Shown here: piece by piece, positions 45,457-55,955 of the stretch
Layout: each line of letters begins with the position of its first letter
Position numbering within the stretch: the first letter of the stretch is position 1
From: Takakia lepidozioides
Taxonomy: Eukaryota; Streptophyta; Takakiopsida; Takakiales; Takakiaceae
Assembly (NCBI GenBank): GCA_030704615.1
Contig: CM060731.1
Coordinates: 58,508,756-58,572,755 of the forward strand
Length of the DNA: 64,000 nt
Reading direction: 5' to 3'
Position numbers and translations under genes: made by a program
The notes under the pieces: model-generated
The model's database searches: none
Told to the model about the DNA's origin: nothing
The model's input: only the letters and a program-made list of their open reading frames with translations

Positions 45457-46179
45457 TGTCGTGCACCTCCCTTCGGTAAGCTCCCCTTCACGTCATAGTT
45501 ACTCGCTTGATGCGCGCGCCTGACTCCCAACCTGGCCGCCGGGCCAACTTGGAGCTTCGGTTGCTCACCGGGACATAACGGTCCCCCTTCGCTTCCCACT
45601 AAACCCTCCACCTATTTGGGACTAGTGAAATTCCCTTTGGTAGATGGCAGTCTGGAACAGCTCCCCACTCTTTGGTCGCTTTCCGGCTCGCTCGCTTACT
45701 CATTAGTTTTTGGTCACCAACAGGCTTGCACCGTTCTCGGGGTTACTACTCCCTATATATACTTCTGTAGCTGTCCGCGGGGGTTTCACAACCAGCCATG
45801 CCATTTTATGGCGAACCACCACGAAAACCCTCGACTCCCGGTGATGAGTCGCGGTGAGTCTTGGCCCACTCACCATGGCCCTTATGGACCGTGATGAGTC
45901 CCAAGACTCCCCACGACTCCCACCACGAGGTCTCCGCCCCCATGGTGAGTCCTATGCCACCCCCACTAAGTCCCACTAAGCTACCACCACCCCTTGTGGA
46001 GCCACCCCCACCGCAACCCGGTGTGCGGGGCTCCACCTAGTGAGCGCCTCCGCCTCCTTGAGTGCCTTGGGCACTCAAGGGTGCTTCAGCCCCCCATACC
46101 TATCGCTGCCGCTGCCCCACCACAGGGGCAGCTCCTCATGTGTCCCGACCCCCTGCCCTCAAGGCAAAGGGCCGCGACA
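45457..46179 (-). repeat. Element B 3' LTR
   Basis: The left copy is the 3' LTR because coding runs on the minus strand. It begins TGTCGTGCACCTCCC and ends GGGCCGCGACA in plus-strand reading. A TATATATA box lies at about 45,755. Confidence 0.9.
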
Positions 46180-47029
46180 CACACCCCTACCAACAGGGAG
46201 TCGATGTCCTCATCGACTTGTCCATTTTGTAGAAACGAACATCCAAGTTGTGGCGTCCCACATCAAGGAGTTTGTTTCCGCACCATGGCGTCCCATGGCA
46301 AAGAACCAAACCCCACACTTGACTCTACTCTCCACTAGCTAGTTCGGCCGACTTCCTCCAAGTCCCGGCCAAGGGTGGAGCCTCTCCAGCTCCTCCCAGT
46401 GCACTCTTCTTGGCCTACTTCAAGGCCAAGGAACGATCCTCCCCGAGGATCGAATCGCCTTACTGCAACAACATTGCTTGCGATCGCTCATGATGCCGCT
46501 TTTGGCATCACCTTGAGCAAGGGTTCCCTGGAACCCTCTTTGACTAGGAAGATAACCTTGAACCAACCGTGCGCCCCAATCACTACAATTGGGTCCGCCT
46601 TGGAATGTTGGCCTGAGGTACGGGAACACGCCGAAGCCGCACTACGACTTCGTCCCGAGGCTACACGATTATAGTACGTGAACGGAAGCACGTAGCTTCC
46701 GCGTTAGCCCGCACTACAAGGCAACCCCCTCGGTAGCGCAGTTATAGTACGCGCACGCGCCAGGTGCGCACTAGCATGTGAACTCCCAAAGAAGTCGCAA
46801 GTTTCCTTGCCCCTTGGATGGGGGTCACCCGATTTTGGCACTACGCAAACACACGATTAACCCAATTTACCTCTCCCACTTTTATAAGCTAGCATGCATT
46901 CTACACACTAGCCAACCATACCATGCATCACCATTCCAAACAAAATAGGACGTACAATATTTGGAACCCATTTCTTTTTTAACAAATTTTTGTACAATAC
47001 AAGTTTTTGTAATCGGATTCCTAAGCTAG
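46180..47029. other. Element B 3' untranslated region
   Basis: Sequence between the chromodomain stop and the 3' LTR. No coding evidence. The purine-rich minus-strand run next to the LTR (GGTAGGGGTGTG) is the likely polypurine tract. Confidence 0.55.
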
Positions 47030-47515
47030 CTAAGCCGGGCTAAGCATGCATTTCCTCCCCCACGCTCCAAGGTTGATGTCCCCATCAACGCTTCTTCCGC
47101 TTTTGAGGTCGCCCTTCGAAAACTGCACCGCCTCGGATGCGTTTCCCATTTCTGAGGCACGCACCCAAGATGCCTCCACATGATGATAGCCCTTCCATTT
47201 GACGAGATACTCCGTTTCTCGGTTCCTGAACCTCCTCGACTTAAGTATTGCCTCCACCTCGTACTCAGGTTCATTCTCATGATCCAACAGCATAGGTGGC
47301 GGACGCAACACTTGATGCCGATTCGGACGCGCTTCATCTTTGAAGTAAGGCTTCAAAAGGGAGACATGAAATACTGGGTGCACCTTGCTGTTTGCCGGTA
47401 GCTCCAATTCATACACATCCTCATTCATAACCTTCCGAATGCGAAAGGGTCCCGCATACGGAGGTACGAACTTTGGACTCACTTCCGGAGGTAGTCGGAA
47501 ATTCTTGATGTTCAA
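47030..47515 (-). pseudogene. Element B integrase C-terminus and chromodomain
   Basis: After the GPF-like module (VPPYAGPFRIRKVMNEDVY, ELPANSKVHPVFHVSLLKPY) comes a full chromodomain: YEVEAILKSRRFRNRETEYL, then VKWKGYHHVEASWVRASEM. It reads the usual aromatic cage strand, linker and tryptophan helix. Chromovirus chromodomains direct integration toward heterochromatin. The frame differs from the integrase core upstream. Confidence 0.88.
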
Positions 47516-47534
47516 CCAGACCTCTGTGTCTGCC

Positions 47535-48560
47535 TCAAACTTTCACTTCCCTCCGCTTCCGATTCGCCTGCCTTTCATACCGTTTCCTGGCTTTGGCAAT
47601 GTTGTACTTTGCGAGCTTCAACAAACGCTCGCGTTCTTCCAATACCGCCGCTACTGCCGGTTCTTCGACGTCCTGGGCGGCCCAACTTGTCGGCACCATA
47701 GGTGCTTTTCCATAGACCAATACGAAAGGGGAAACTCCCGTTGCGGAGTGTTCTGTGTTATTATAACAGAACTCTGCCGCGTCTAAGTGTTCCACCCAGT
47801 CTGTTTGGTCTGCCGACACGTAATTCCGCAAGATCTGCTTCACTACGGAATTCACTCTTTCTGTTTGGCCGTCGGTCGTAGGTCGGAAGGCGGTGCTCAT
47901 CTTCAGCCTCGTCCCCATCTTCTTCCAAAGTTGCCTTCCAAAATTTACTCGTAAACTTTGGATCGCGGTCCGAGACAATATCCTTCGGGACTCCATGATG
48001 CTTTAAGACGTGGGCGAAGTAAAGTCGCCCTGTCTCCTGCGCCGTTGCCGTCTCCTTGGTGGGGATGAAATGGCCCATTTTACTGAACCTATCCACCACC
48101 ACCATGATTGCATCGAATCCTTTTGATAGCGGCATAGCAGTCATGAAATCCATCGAGACGCTTTCCCAAGTCCCCTCTGGAATCGGCAAGGGTTGTAACA
48201 GCCCCGCTTGCTTTTTGTACTCGCTCCGGTTTTGTTGGCATGTGGTGCATGTCTTGACATACTCCTCTGCCTCCTCCCTCAGTTTGGGCCAGAAATACTC
48301 TTTCTTCAAGAGTGCCGCAGTGCGCTTGGCTCCGCCGTGGCCCGCAAGCGGGCTATCATGGCATTCTCTCAAGAGGCTATCTCTGATCCCTCCCTTCGGC
48401 ACGTAGAGACGTTTTTGCTTATACCGGAGCAGTCCATTTTGCAAGTGGAACTGCGATTTAACCCCCATCCTCAAGTCCTGCATCACGGACTTCGCCAGCT
48501 CATCCTTCCGGCAAGCCTTCCGGATCTTCCTTTGGAGCGCCGTCTCGCCCTTGTACACCA
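47535..48560 (-). pseudogene. Element B integrase core
   Basis: The zinc-binding HHCC region (ECHDSPLAGHGGAKRT, then CTTCQQNRSEYKK) precedes a core with the three acidic sites: MDFMTAMPLSK, VSDRDPKFTSKFW, and FRPTTDGQTERVN carrying the glutamate. A shift near 47,935 separates the second aspartate from the glutamate. It would join cDNA to the host chromosome. Confidence 0.88.
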
Positions 48561-49010
48561 ACAAGAGCTGCTGCTTTCTACTTAAAGCATCGGCCACCAC
48601 GTTGTCTCGTCCCGGTTTGTACTGGATATCCACGTCGAACACTGCCAAAGTATCTTGCCACCTAAGTTGTTTTGGGGACAACTTGGGCTGCGTGGCAAAA
48701 TATTCACCGTGACATTGTCCGTGAACACCTTCACTGGGTTGAAACCAACATAGTGGCGCCAAAGCTCAAGACAATGCACCACCGCCTTCATCTCTTTTTC
48801 GTGCGTCGGCCACCGTCGCTCCACTTCATTCAGTTTCTTACTTTCGTAAGCCACTGGACGTCCATCTTGCATCAGTACACCCCCAATCGCGAAGTCCGAC
48901 GCATCTGTATGTATCTCGAACGGACGATCGAACTCCGGGATTTTCAAGACTGGAGCTTCCGCCATCCGCTGCTTCAATTCAGCAAAAGCTTGGCCACAAA
49001 AGTGTTCCAT
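48561..49010 (-). pseudogene. Element B RNase H
   Basis: FEIHTDASDFAIGGVLMQDG supplies the first aspartate. The following RRWPTHEKEMKAVVHCLELW and VFTDNVTV supply the glutamate and second aspartate. The final aspartate lies in the next frame (YKPGRDNVVADALSRKQ near 48,590). Confidence 0.85.
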
Positions 49011-50061
49011 GCCCAGACTTTAGATTTACACAGAAGGTCTGACAGCGGCCCCGCATCTTGGCAAAATTTCTCACATACTTCCGGTAATAGGAGGCGAGTC
49101 CTAGGAAGGATCGCACTCCCGGGACCGAAGTCGGAGGCTCCCAGTCCAAGATCGCCCTCACCTTTCTGTCATCCATTTTGATCCCATCCTGTGTAATCAC
49201 ATGCCCCAAGAACTCCACTTTCGTGACCCCGAATTCGCATTTGAAGCTTTGGCATACAGCTTCCCTTCCCGCAACTTTTGGAACACCCTTTTGAGGTGCT
49301 CCAGGTGTTCCTCCTTTTTTTCGAGTACACCAAGATGTCGTCGATGTACACGATCACAAAGTCATCCAACCACTCCTGAAAAAGGCTGTTCATCAGCGTG
49401 CTAAAGGTCGCCGGTGCATTAGTGAGCCCAAAAGGCATCACCAAGAACTCATAAGAACCATACCTTGTCCTGCACGCGGTCTTCTCCTCATCTCCTTCCG
49501 CCACCCGAATTTGATGATAGCCGGAGCGCAAGTCGATCCGGCTGAAATACTTCGCTCCTGCCAACCGGTCGAAAAGGTCGTCGATCCTTGGCAAAGGGTA
49601 CCGGTTTTTAATAGTCACCTTATTCAAAGCCCTATAATCGACACACATCCGCAGCGTCCCATCCTTCTTGTCTGCGAATAGCACCGGGGCTCCGTAAGGT
49701 GACTTACTCGGCCGGATGTACCCCTTTGACATTAGATCCTTGAGCTGAGTTTTCAGCTCGACCAACTCCTGTGGCTCAACCGGTAGGGTGCCTTGGCAGG
49801 CGGTTCCGATCCCGGTATCACCTCAATCTTGTGGTCAACTCCTCTTCGCGGTGGCAAGCCGCTTGGTAAATCCTCCGGCATCACATCCTGGTATTTCTCC
49901 AAGATCCCCTTGATCCAATCTGGGCTCGGCTCCCCATCGCCTTCTCCCTTCACTTCTCTAATGTAAAGCAAAAACTGGGGCTCGTGTGCCTCCTCCACGG
50001 CCCACTCCCTTGCTGACAGAAGGTTTATTCGCCCTCCCACGGATTTGGGCGTTTCCGACAC
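49011..50061 (-). pseudogene. Element B reverse transcriptase
   Basis: It starts in a protease-RT linker (KYQDVMPEDLPSGLPPRRGV). It continues with [35 protein letters not shown] (first aspartate), [17 protein letters not shown] and the active site [11 protein letters not shown] near 49,340. The thumb region continues in another frame ([19 protein letters not shown] near 49,200). At least three frames are used. Confidence 0.9.
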
Positions 50062-50117
50062 TCGTAAGGCCTCGCCACCATTCCCACATGGCAGCGTGAC
50101 TACTCTCTTGCGGCCAT

Positions 50118-50560
50118 CTATGACCGCTCCGGATTTGCTAAAAAGGTCATCCCCAAAATGAGATCCACTCCATCGATCTCGCAGATGGTGAAGTTCTCAC
50201 GTCCCTCCCAACTCCCCAGTTGAAGAGGAACATCAAACGCCAACCTTGTCGCCAACTGTGGTTCTCCTTTGGCAGAACACACCTCAATAGAGGCCCCCAC
50301 GTCACTTGTCGGGAGTCCCAACTTTCGCGCCGCCGCCGGCGTCATGAAGGAGTACGACGCTCCTGTGTCCACCAACAACGACACGTTAGTTCCGGATAGT
50401 ATCCCATCCACGAACAATAACTGACTCCCTTTACGCAGGGCGCCAGTTTCCTGATGCAACTCACAAGAATAGTTGCTTACCTTGCAAGTCCTGGCAACCA
50501 CCGCTTCCACAAGCGACTGATGGTATCTTCCGACAGCTCCGTGGTTGCCCGAGTCATGTT
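50118..50560 (-). pseudogene. Element B aspartic protease
   Basis: SLLVDTGASYSFMTPAAARK carries the DTGAS active site near 50,370, with the late hydrophobic ICEIDGVDLILGMTFL near 50,150 matching the ILGxxFL strand of gypsy proteases. It lies in a different frame from gag. Confidence 0.85.
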
Positions 50561-51639
50561 CAATTGTCGAGGTTTCGTGCACTTCTTGGCCATGTGCCCG
50601 GCTCCCCGCAATTGAAACACACTCCATCAAAGGTTGCCTTCTGTCCGCCATAAGCCGCTCCACCCGCTTTTCCTTTCGAAGCACCGGGTGCCGCCTTGAC
50701 GTGTGAAGGCCCTCCCTTCAATTTCCACGTGCCATTGTCGCCGCGTGGCCTATCCCACTTCTTTTCCGGTCGGAAGGAGTCACCTTCCCGCCGGGTCTTC
50801 TTGTGGTTCAGCTCCGTACGGCCTTGTCTCTCACCCCTAGGGACATCCGAGAAACATTCAGCCCTCTCAATTGCCTCGTTCAAAGTCTTGGGTGGCTTCT
50901 CCTCCAACTTCCGCCTGGCCCATGGGGCCAGTTCCACCACAAAGTTGAAGACCATTTCTGGTTCTGCCATGTCCGCGACTTCGAGCAACAGCACATTGAA
51001 AGCCTGGACATACCCCCGAATGTCATCTGTTTGCTTCAAATTCCTTATCTTGTCCCGGGCAAGCCAGGACGCGTTGAGGGGCACAAACTGTCTCTTCATC
51101 AATTCCTTGAACCCACTCCAGTTCAAGGTTTCCGGGCTTGGGCCTCGGTCGTGAAGGCGTTTCTGCCACCATTATTGAGCATAGCCTCTCAAATAGGTGG
51201 GAGCCACTTCCACCCGATCCTCGTCACTCAACTTGGCCGCCCGGAAGTACTGCTCTAGCTCCAGGAGCCAGGTGTTGAGTGCCTTCCGATTTCGGACGAC
51301 CTCGAAGGTGCCGGGTTCCTTAGGCTTCACTTTAAACTTTGCCTTAGTGGAAGTGGCATTAGCCGCCTTCAACACGTCTTTCAACGTCCCGCCAAACTGC
51401 GCCAACAACCCTTCCCAAAAGGCTGCCGGCATGGGAGGCATCTGTTGGTCGGTCGGAGCTCTCACGGTTTCCTCGGGCTCCGACTCCTCGGATTCCTCCC
51501 GCACTTGAGCGGCCTCGCTTTCAGAAACCTGCGTCGCTTCCTCAAACGGCCGCTTCGGTGACACGTCGCCCCCATCGGGCTCACCAGGATCATCATCTTT
51601 TGGGCCGTTCCGCTTTCGCTTTGGCTTGCCCGACCCCAT
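50561..51639 (-). pseudogene. Element B gag
   Basis: It starts at the ATG complementary to 51,637-51,639 (MGSGKPKRKRNG). An acidic linker leads to the capsid region (TWLLELEQYFRAAKLSDED). A TAA at 51,172-51,174 replaces a glutamine codon before WWQKR. The frame reopens and runs to the CCHC knuckle, where one missing base after CFNCGEP throws the histidine and last cysteine (GHMAKKC) out of frame. Confidence 0.88.
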
Positions 51640-51680
51640 GATGAGGCCAATCCTAAGGACGATCGCGTACTGAACTCTAA

Positions 51681-51692
51681 GCTCTGATACCA
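51681..51692 (-). promoter_or_regulatory. Element B primer-binding site (initiator Met-tRNA)
   Basis: On the minus strand, TGGTATCAGAGC lies two bases inside the 5' LTR (51,695). This is the classic plant LTR-retrotransposon primer site complementary to the 3' end of initiator Met-tRNA, where first-strand synthesis starts. Confidence 0.93.
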
Positions 51693-51694
51693 AG

Positions 51695-52422
51695 TGTCGC
51701 GCACCTCCCTTCGGTAAGCTCCCCTTCACGTCATAGTTACTCGCTTGATGCGCGCGCCTGACTCCCAACCTAGCCGCCGGACCAACTTGGAGCTTCGGCT
51801 GCTCACCGGGACATAACGGTCCCCCTTCGCTTCCCACTAAAACCCTCCACCTATTTGGGACTAGTGGAATTCCCTTTGGTAGATGGCAGTCCGGAACAGC
51901 TCCCTACTCTTTGGTCGCTTTCCGGCTCGCTCGCTTACTCACTAGTTTTTGGTCACCAACGGGCTTGCACCGTTCTCGGGGTTACTACTCCCTATATATA
52001 CTTCTGTAGCTTTCCGCGGGGGTTTCACAACCAGCCATGCCATTTTATGGCGAACCACCACGAAAACAATCGACTCCCGGTGATGAGTCGCGGTGAGTCT
52101 TGGCCCACTCACCACGGCCCTTATGGACCGTGATGAGTCCCAAGACTCCCCACGACTCCCACCACGAGGTCTCCGCCCCCATGGTGAGTCCTATGCCACC
52201 CCCACTAAGTCCCGCTAAGCTACCACCACCCCTTGTGGAGCCACCCCCACCGCAAACCCGGTGTGCGGGGCTCCACCTAGTGAGCGCCTCCGCCTCCTTG
52301 AGTGCCTTGGGCACTCAAGGGTGCTTCAGCCCCCCATACCTATCGCTGCCGCTGCCCCCACCACCACAGGGCAGCTCCTCATGTGTCCCGACCCCCTGCC
52401 CTCAAGGCAAAGGCCCGCGACA
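51695..52422 (-). repeat. Element B 5' LTR
   Basis: The right copy. It holds the promoter for the minus-strand transcript and is about 98% identical to the left copy by eye. Confidence 0.9.
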
Positions 52423-52427
52423 CTATC

Positions 52428-53470
52428 TCAACGTGCTCAAGGCAACAAGGGGGCTCAGGTGAAGCTCAGGGAAGGGCAGAGAGGACCTCAGATGCAGGGG
52501 TCTCTCCCTTCATTTGCTGGCCAACAACGGGCGGAGGTGGTGTGCTGGACATGTGGAGGACCCCATGTCAAGAAGGATTGCCCAGAGGGAGGCAAAGGAT
52601 CGGCACATGCACAGCCTGCACAGTTGCAGTGTGGGCATTGTGGCAAGCACGGGCATGGAGAGGCCCAGTGTTATGGTTTGCATCCTGAGTTGCGCCCAGG
52701 CCAGTTCCAAGGGAACAATGGTGGCCGGGGGCGAGGTGGAGCAGCCCAGAGAGGACGAGGTGGCCAGCCACGAGGCCAAGGGCAAGCTCAACGTGGCCAA
52801 GGACGCGGAGGTCAGGGTGTTGACGAAGGCATGGCCAACCGGCTTCAGCAGCTAGAGCAGAGGCTCGCTGCCATGGCTACAGCTCAGGTCATACCCTCTA
52901 AGGCCGGATGGTCCACCTCCTGCTCCTGAGGGAGGAGATATGGGAGGCATGGGATTCATGTGTGGAGCAGCACTACCACTAGTGCAGGTGGAGTCTGCTG
53001 CAGCCGTGACTCGAGGAGCAGCACGAGTTCCTGAGCCACGAGGTGCAGAGGTGGAGTTGGATCCACAGCGTGGGGAGGCAATCCGTCAGGCTAGGCTTCC
53101 TCAGTCATTCACATTGGCGGGACAGTGTCGACGCCATCCATGGCACCTAGTTCTCGCCCGACAGTTATCGAGGCGGAGGTTACTATGCCATTGGGGAGAG
53201 CTATACGGGTAGCACCACTACCTAGTGTTGCCAAGGCTGCGGCAGCTAGTGTGCTGCTAGGAGCGGCCACATCTGTGTGCCAGGCTCCATTGTTCTCGGC
53301 TACCATGATTGCGACGCCAGGGGTAAAACCAGCTGAGGTGTTCAGTCTGGCAGCTACACTCTGTGAGAGTGGGGAGGTTACTTCATCTTCTGTGGAGATA
53401 GTGGGAGGTGTAGTGCCGGAGGGATCCTCGGATTTGAGGGTCAAGACTGCCATGGCAAGCTGCAGCTGCC
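52428..53470 (+). pseudogene. Element A gag, 3' part with two zinc knuckles
   Basis: It continues gag after element B. It encodes two CCHC knuckles, CWTCGGPHVKKDC (about 52,549) and CGHCGKHGHGEAQC (about 52,630), then an RG-rich stretch (GGRGRGGAAQRGRGGQPRGQ) and a coiled segment (MANRLQQLEQRLAAM). Frame changes near 52,910 and 53,130 follow, with an alanine-rich linker. The knuckles and RG repeats would bind nucleic acid. Confidence 0.8.
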
Positions 53471-53473
53471 AGG

Positions 53474-54290
53474 TTGATGGAGCTGCCAGCTAGGCCAGCC
53501 ATTGAGCGCGCCATGGTGACACCTGGAGTTGTCATGTTAGACAACCAGGATGGCATTTTCTGTTTGAGTGGACCGGCAGGCAAGAGGTACCGGCCACTGC
53601 GGGTCTTGTTGGACTCGGGAGCTCAGCCATTGATGCTGGGCAGAGCTGCTATTGCAGGCTTGGGCCTCACGGAGGCGGATATGGAGCCTTGTCATTTTCA
53701 GATACAGACGTCTCTGGGAGGATCGGAGCAGGCTCGGGGCATGACACGGCGTGAGTTGGCTATCAGACTACGGCCGGATCACCCTACAGATGGCTCAGTG
53801 ATGCGAGCCAAGGCCATTGTGACAGACGCGGTCTCATACGATGTCCTGGTTGGTGGGGCAGTGTTGTATCCTATGGGCTTCACCCTGGATTTTTGGGAGG
53901 AGTCAGCTTCCTATAGGTCTGCATGGCAGTCAGGGAAGGGTCGGCGTGTGCAGCTTCCTATGACGTTCATAGGAGGAGTTGCGGTTGCCCAGCGAGACAA
54001 GATGCCGACACTAGCAGCATTCACAGCGGCAGTGAGTTGGCCTAGAGAGTTGCTTGAGGGCAATGCTCATTCAGAGGATGTACCACCTCCGGAGAGCAGG
54101 ATGACATGTATGGTATGGCGGAGTTGCCTACCATGGTTTGCTCAGACTCCATTGTGGGGCACGAGCAAGGATTTGCAGCGGGATGCTGATCGACGGGTGC
54201 AACAAGCCTGGGTGAGGCTTTTGTACCGTCAGGAGAGGAGGAGAGTGTGGGGATTGCACCAGGACCACCTCAATTGTTTCCATTGGACAC
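53474..54290 (+). pseudogene. Element A aspartic protease region
   Basis: VLLDSGAQPLMLGRAAIAGL at about 53,603 carries the DSGA active site of a retropepsin. It is followed by the substrate-flap region and YDVLVGGAVLYPMGFTLDFW at about 53,840, matching the late ILG-type strand. A tail of about 120 residues with many tryptophans leads into the methyltransferase in the same frame, so the two were one polyprotein. Confidence 0.75.
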
Positions 54291-54299
54291 CACACCTAA

Positions 54300-54732
54300 T
54301 TGTGTGGCAGTATCCGGATGAAGGCATTTGTCTTCTGGACTTGTTTGGCGGGATCAGCACCGGATTGGCTGCTGTGTTACAAGCAGGTGTACGAGTTCGG
54401 TGTTACCTGTATGTGGAGAGGGATGAGACTGCATGACGCGTTTCACTTCGTCATGTTGCTCAGTTGGTGCAGCGGTACCCTGAGTTGTTGTCGGTGTCTG
54501 CAATTCGTGGATATCAGCAGGCCTTGCCAGCAGACATTTCGTTGCTGGGGGCGCAGGATTTGGAGCGGGTTGGCTCCATTGATCTGGTAGTGGCAGGTTG
54601 GCCCTGCCAAGGGCATTCATCAGCCGGGCATGGCAATGGATTGCGAGACTCGAGGTCGGGTCTGTTTTGGGAGATGGTGCGGGTTTTGCGCTACTTGCAG
54701 CTTCGAGAAAGTCATGCCCATGGCTTTTGAGA
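54300..54732 (+). pseudogene. Truncated C5 cytosine DNA methyltransferase domain in element A
   Basis: Motif I (AdoMet binding) reads ICLLDLFGGISTGLAAVLQA at about 54,328. RCYLYVERDE follows in the motif II position. Motif IV with the catalytic cysteine reads VVAGWPCQGHSSAGHGNGL at about 54,586, followed by the motif V-like RDSRSGLFWEMVRVLRYL. A TGA at 54,434 splits motifs I and IV; its context suggests a C-to-T change of an Arg CGA codon. Motifs VI to X and the target-recognition domain are missing, because at about 54,690 the sequence jumps to an integrase C-terminus. An intact version would methylate cytosine in DNA. Methyltransferases carried by retrotransposons are reported in charophytes and dinoflagellates. 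Confidence 0.85.
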
Positions 54733-55200
54733 ATCTTGCCATTGCACAGCACCGTGATACGTTGAGGTATGCCACTATACGTGGTGGAGGATATCGTCCT
54801 GGGGTTCGGAGGTTTAGCCCTGGTGACTATGTTTATTTGCAGCAGACTGCTCCTACGACTCTGGATGTTACTGCAGGGCGTGTTATTCTGAGGGTTCGAG
54901 AGGTGTTGCCCTCAGGGGTCCTGATCTTAGAAGGTCGGGATGGCATGACTTGGAAGGACCATGTGCGTAATTGTGCGCCATGTCACTTTCCCAATGTCAA
55001 TGGCAGAGTTGACCCAAATTTGGCAGTGGTACCTGCAGGTTTGAGGTGCATGCTCTGTGGGTCTGCCAAAGGGGCAACCACCATGCCGGTGTGTGATCGA
55101 TGCTCAAGGGGTTGGCATATGGGATGCTTGACACCACCTCTTGAGAAGGTTGGTTGTGTCCACACTGCTTGGGATAGTGGCAGTGGACATGACTGGAGGC
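54695..55200 (+). pseudogene. Element A integrase C-terminus with PHD finger
   Basis: FENLAIAQHRDTLRYATIRG and RRFSPGDYVYLQQ match the end of a gypsy integrase. A chromatin-reader-like tail follows. A PHD finger begins CMLCGSAKGATTM and continues CDRCSRGWHMGC (55,049-55,130). Its last pair, GWLCPHC at 55,148-55,168, is in the next frame because of one base change, so all eight zinc ligands (C4HC3) can be found. PHD fingers read histone H3 tails, so this would be a targeting module like the chromodomain of element B. Confidence 0.75.
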
Positions 55201-55437
55201 AGCTAACAAGACATGGGAGGCCAAGCTCATAGGAGTCAATACATGAGATCCCAAGCTCAAGTTCACAGGTTGCAAGACGGCGACTAACGATGGGGTAACT
55301 CTTGCACCCGGCCTCTTGATCTATCGAGTTTGAGTGTAGTAGGGATAGTGGTGGAGGACTTAGTGAGGCTATGGTCACTATTACATCTTGTGGCTACCTG
55401 GACTTAGAGGGACCTAAGCACCAGCTAGGGGGGCGAT
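55201..55437 (+). other. Element A 3' internal end with polypurine tract
   Basis: No coding evidence. The tract CTAGGGGGGCGAT ends immediately before repeat B1 at 55,438. This is the position of a polypurine primer next to a 3' LTR. Confidence 0.6.
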
Positions 55438-55625
55438 TGTGTGGACTAGTGACTGCCATAGTGGGCAGCATAGTGGCAGCCTAGTGACTGACTAGTTGTA
55501 GCCTAGTGGTTGGACTAGTGGCTGGACTAGTGGTGGACTAGTGGTATACTAGTGTGTGGTGTGCACATGTGTTGTGTGGTTTTGGACAACGATGTAGTTG
55601 TGTAGCGATATGTATGCGCACGACA
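55438..55625 (+). repeat. Element A repeat B1
   Basis: 188 bp from TGTGTGGACTAGTG to CGCACGACA, rich in the word GGACTAGTGG. It is nearly identical to B2 at 55,956-56,143. It is joined to A2 by the two bases GC, making the palindrome GACAGCTGTC. Confidence 0.9.
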
Positions 55626-55627
55626 GC

Positions 55628-55954
55628 TGTCAAGTTATTTTATCACTAGTGTGAAACTAGCTAGGAAATAGCTAGCTTTTACATATTGACATTTGGGATT
55701 GGCCCAAGTGTCAATCCAGGGGTCAAGGCAGAGTTAGGCCCTGGAGTGGTTATCTTCACGGCAAGCGCGGAAGGCTCATCTTTCTCGAGTTGAGCCTCAC
55801 CGCGCCTAGCTATGGCGCCGTAGTGTGGATTCCCCATGGCGTGGGGTGCACTTGGCTTGACTTGTATTTGAGTGATGAGGTTATATATGCATGAGTTTAT
55901 GCTTCAGCTTTGTGAGCTCGCATGAGCTTGTGCTTGTATTCTTCTTCTTTATCA
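55628..55954 (+). repeat. Element A repeat A2
   Basis: 327 bp, the second copy of A1. It ends CTTTATCA and is joined to B2 by a single T. Confidence 0.9.
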
Positions 55955-55955
55955 T

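Larger units (their letters stand above)
45457..52422 (-). mobile_element. Element B: chromodomain Ty3/gypsy retrotransposon
   Basis: 6,966 bp with LTRs of 723 bp (45,457-46,179) and 728 bp (51,695-52,422) starting TGTCG and ending GCGACA. It is flanked by CTACC and CTATC, a 5-bp target duplication with one mismatch. On the minus strand the order is gag, protease, RT, RNase H, integrase, chromodomain: a chromovirus. The primer site matches initiator Met-tRNA. I count about 15 substitutions and a few indels between LTRs, roughly 2% divergence. Yet the polyprotein changes frame at least eight times and has a nonsense codon, so this copy cannot be active. Confidence 0.93.

Noticed and set aside
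48056-48585. Plus-strand open frames over the element B integrase and RNase H
   Set aside because: They are shadows of the minus-strand polyprotein, whose motifs are unmistakable.
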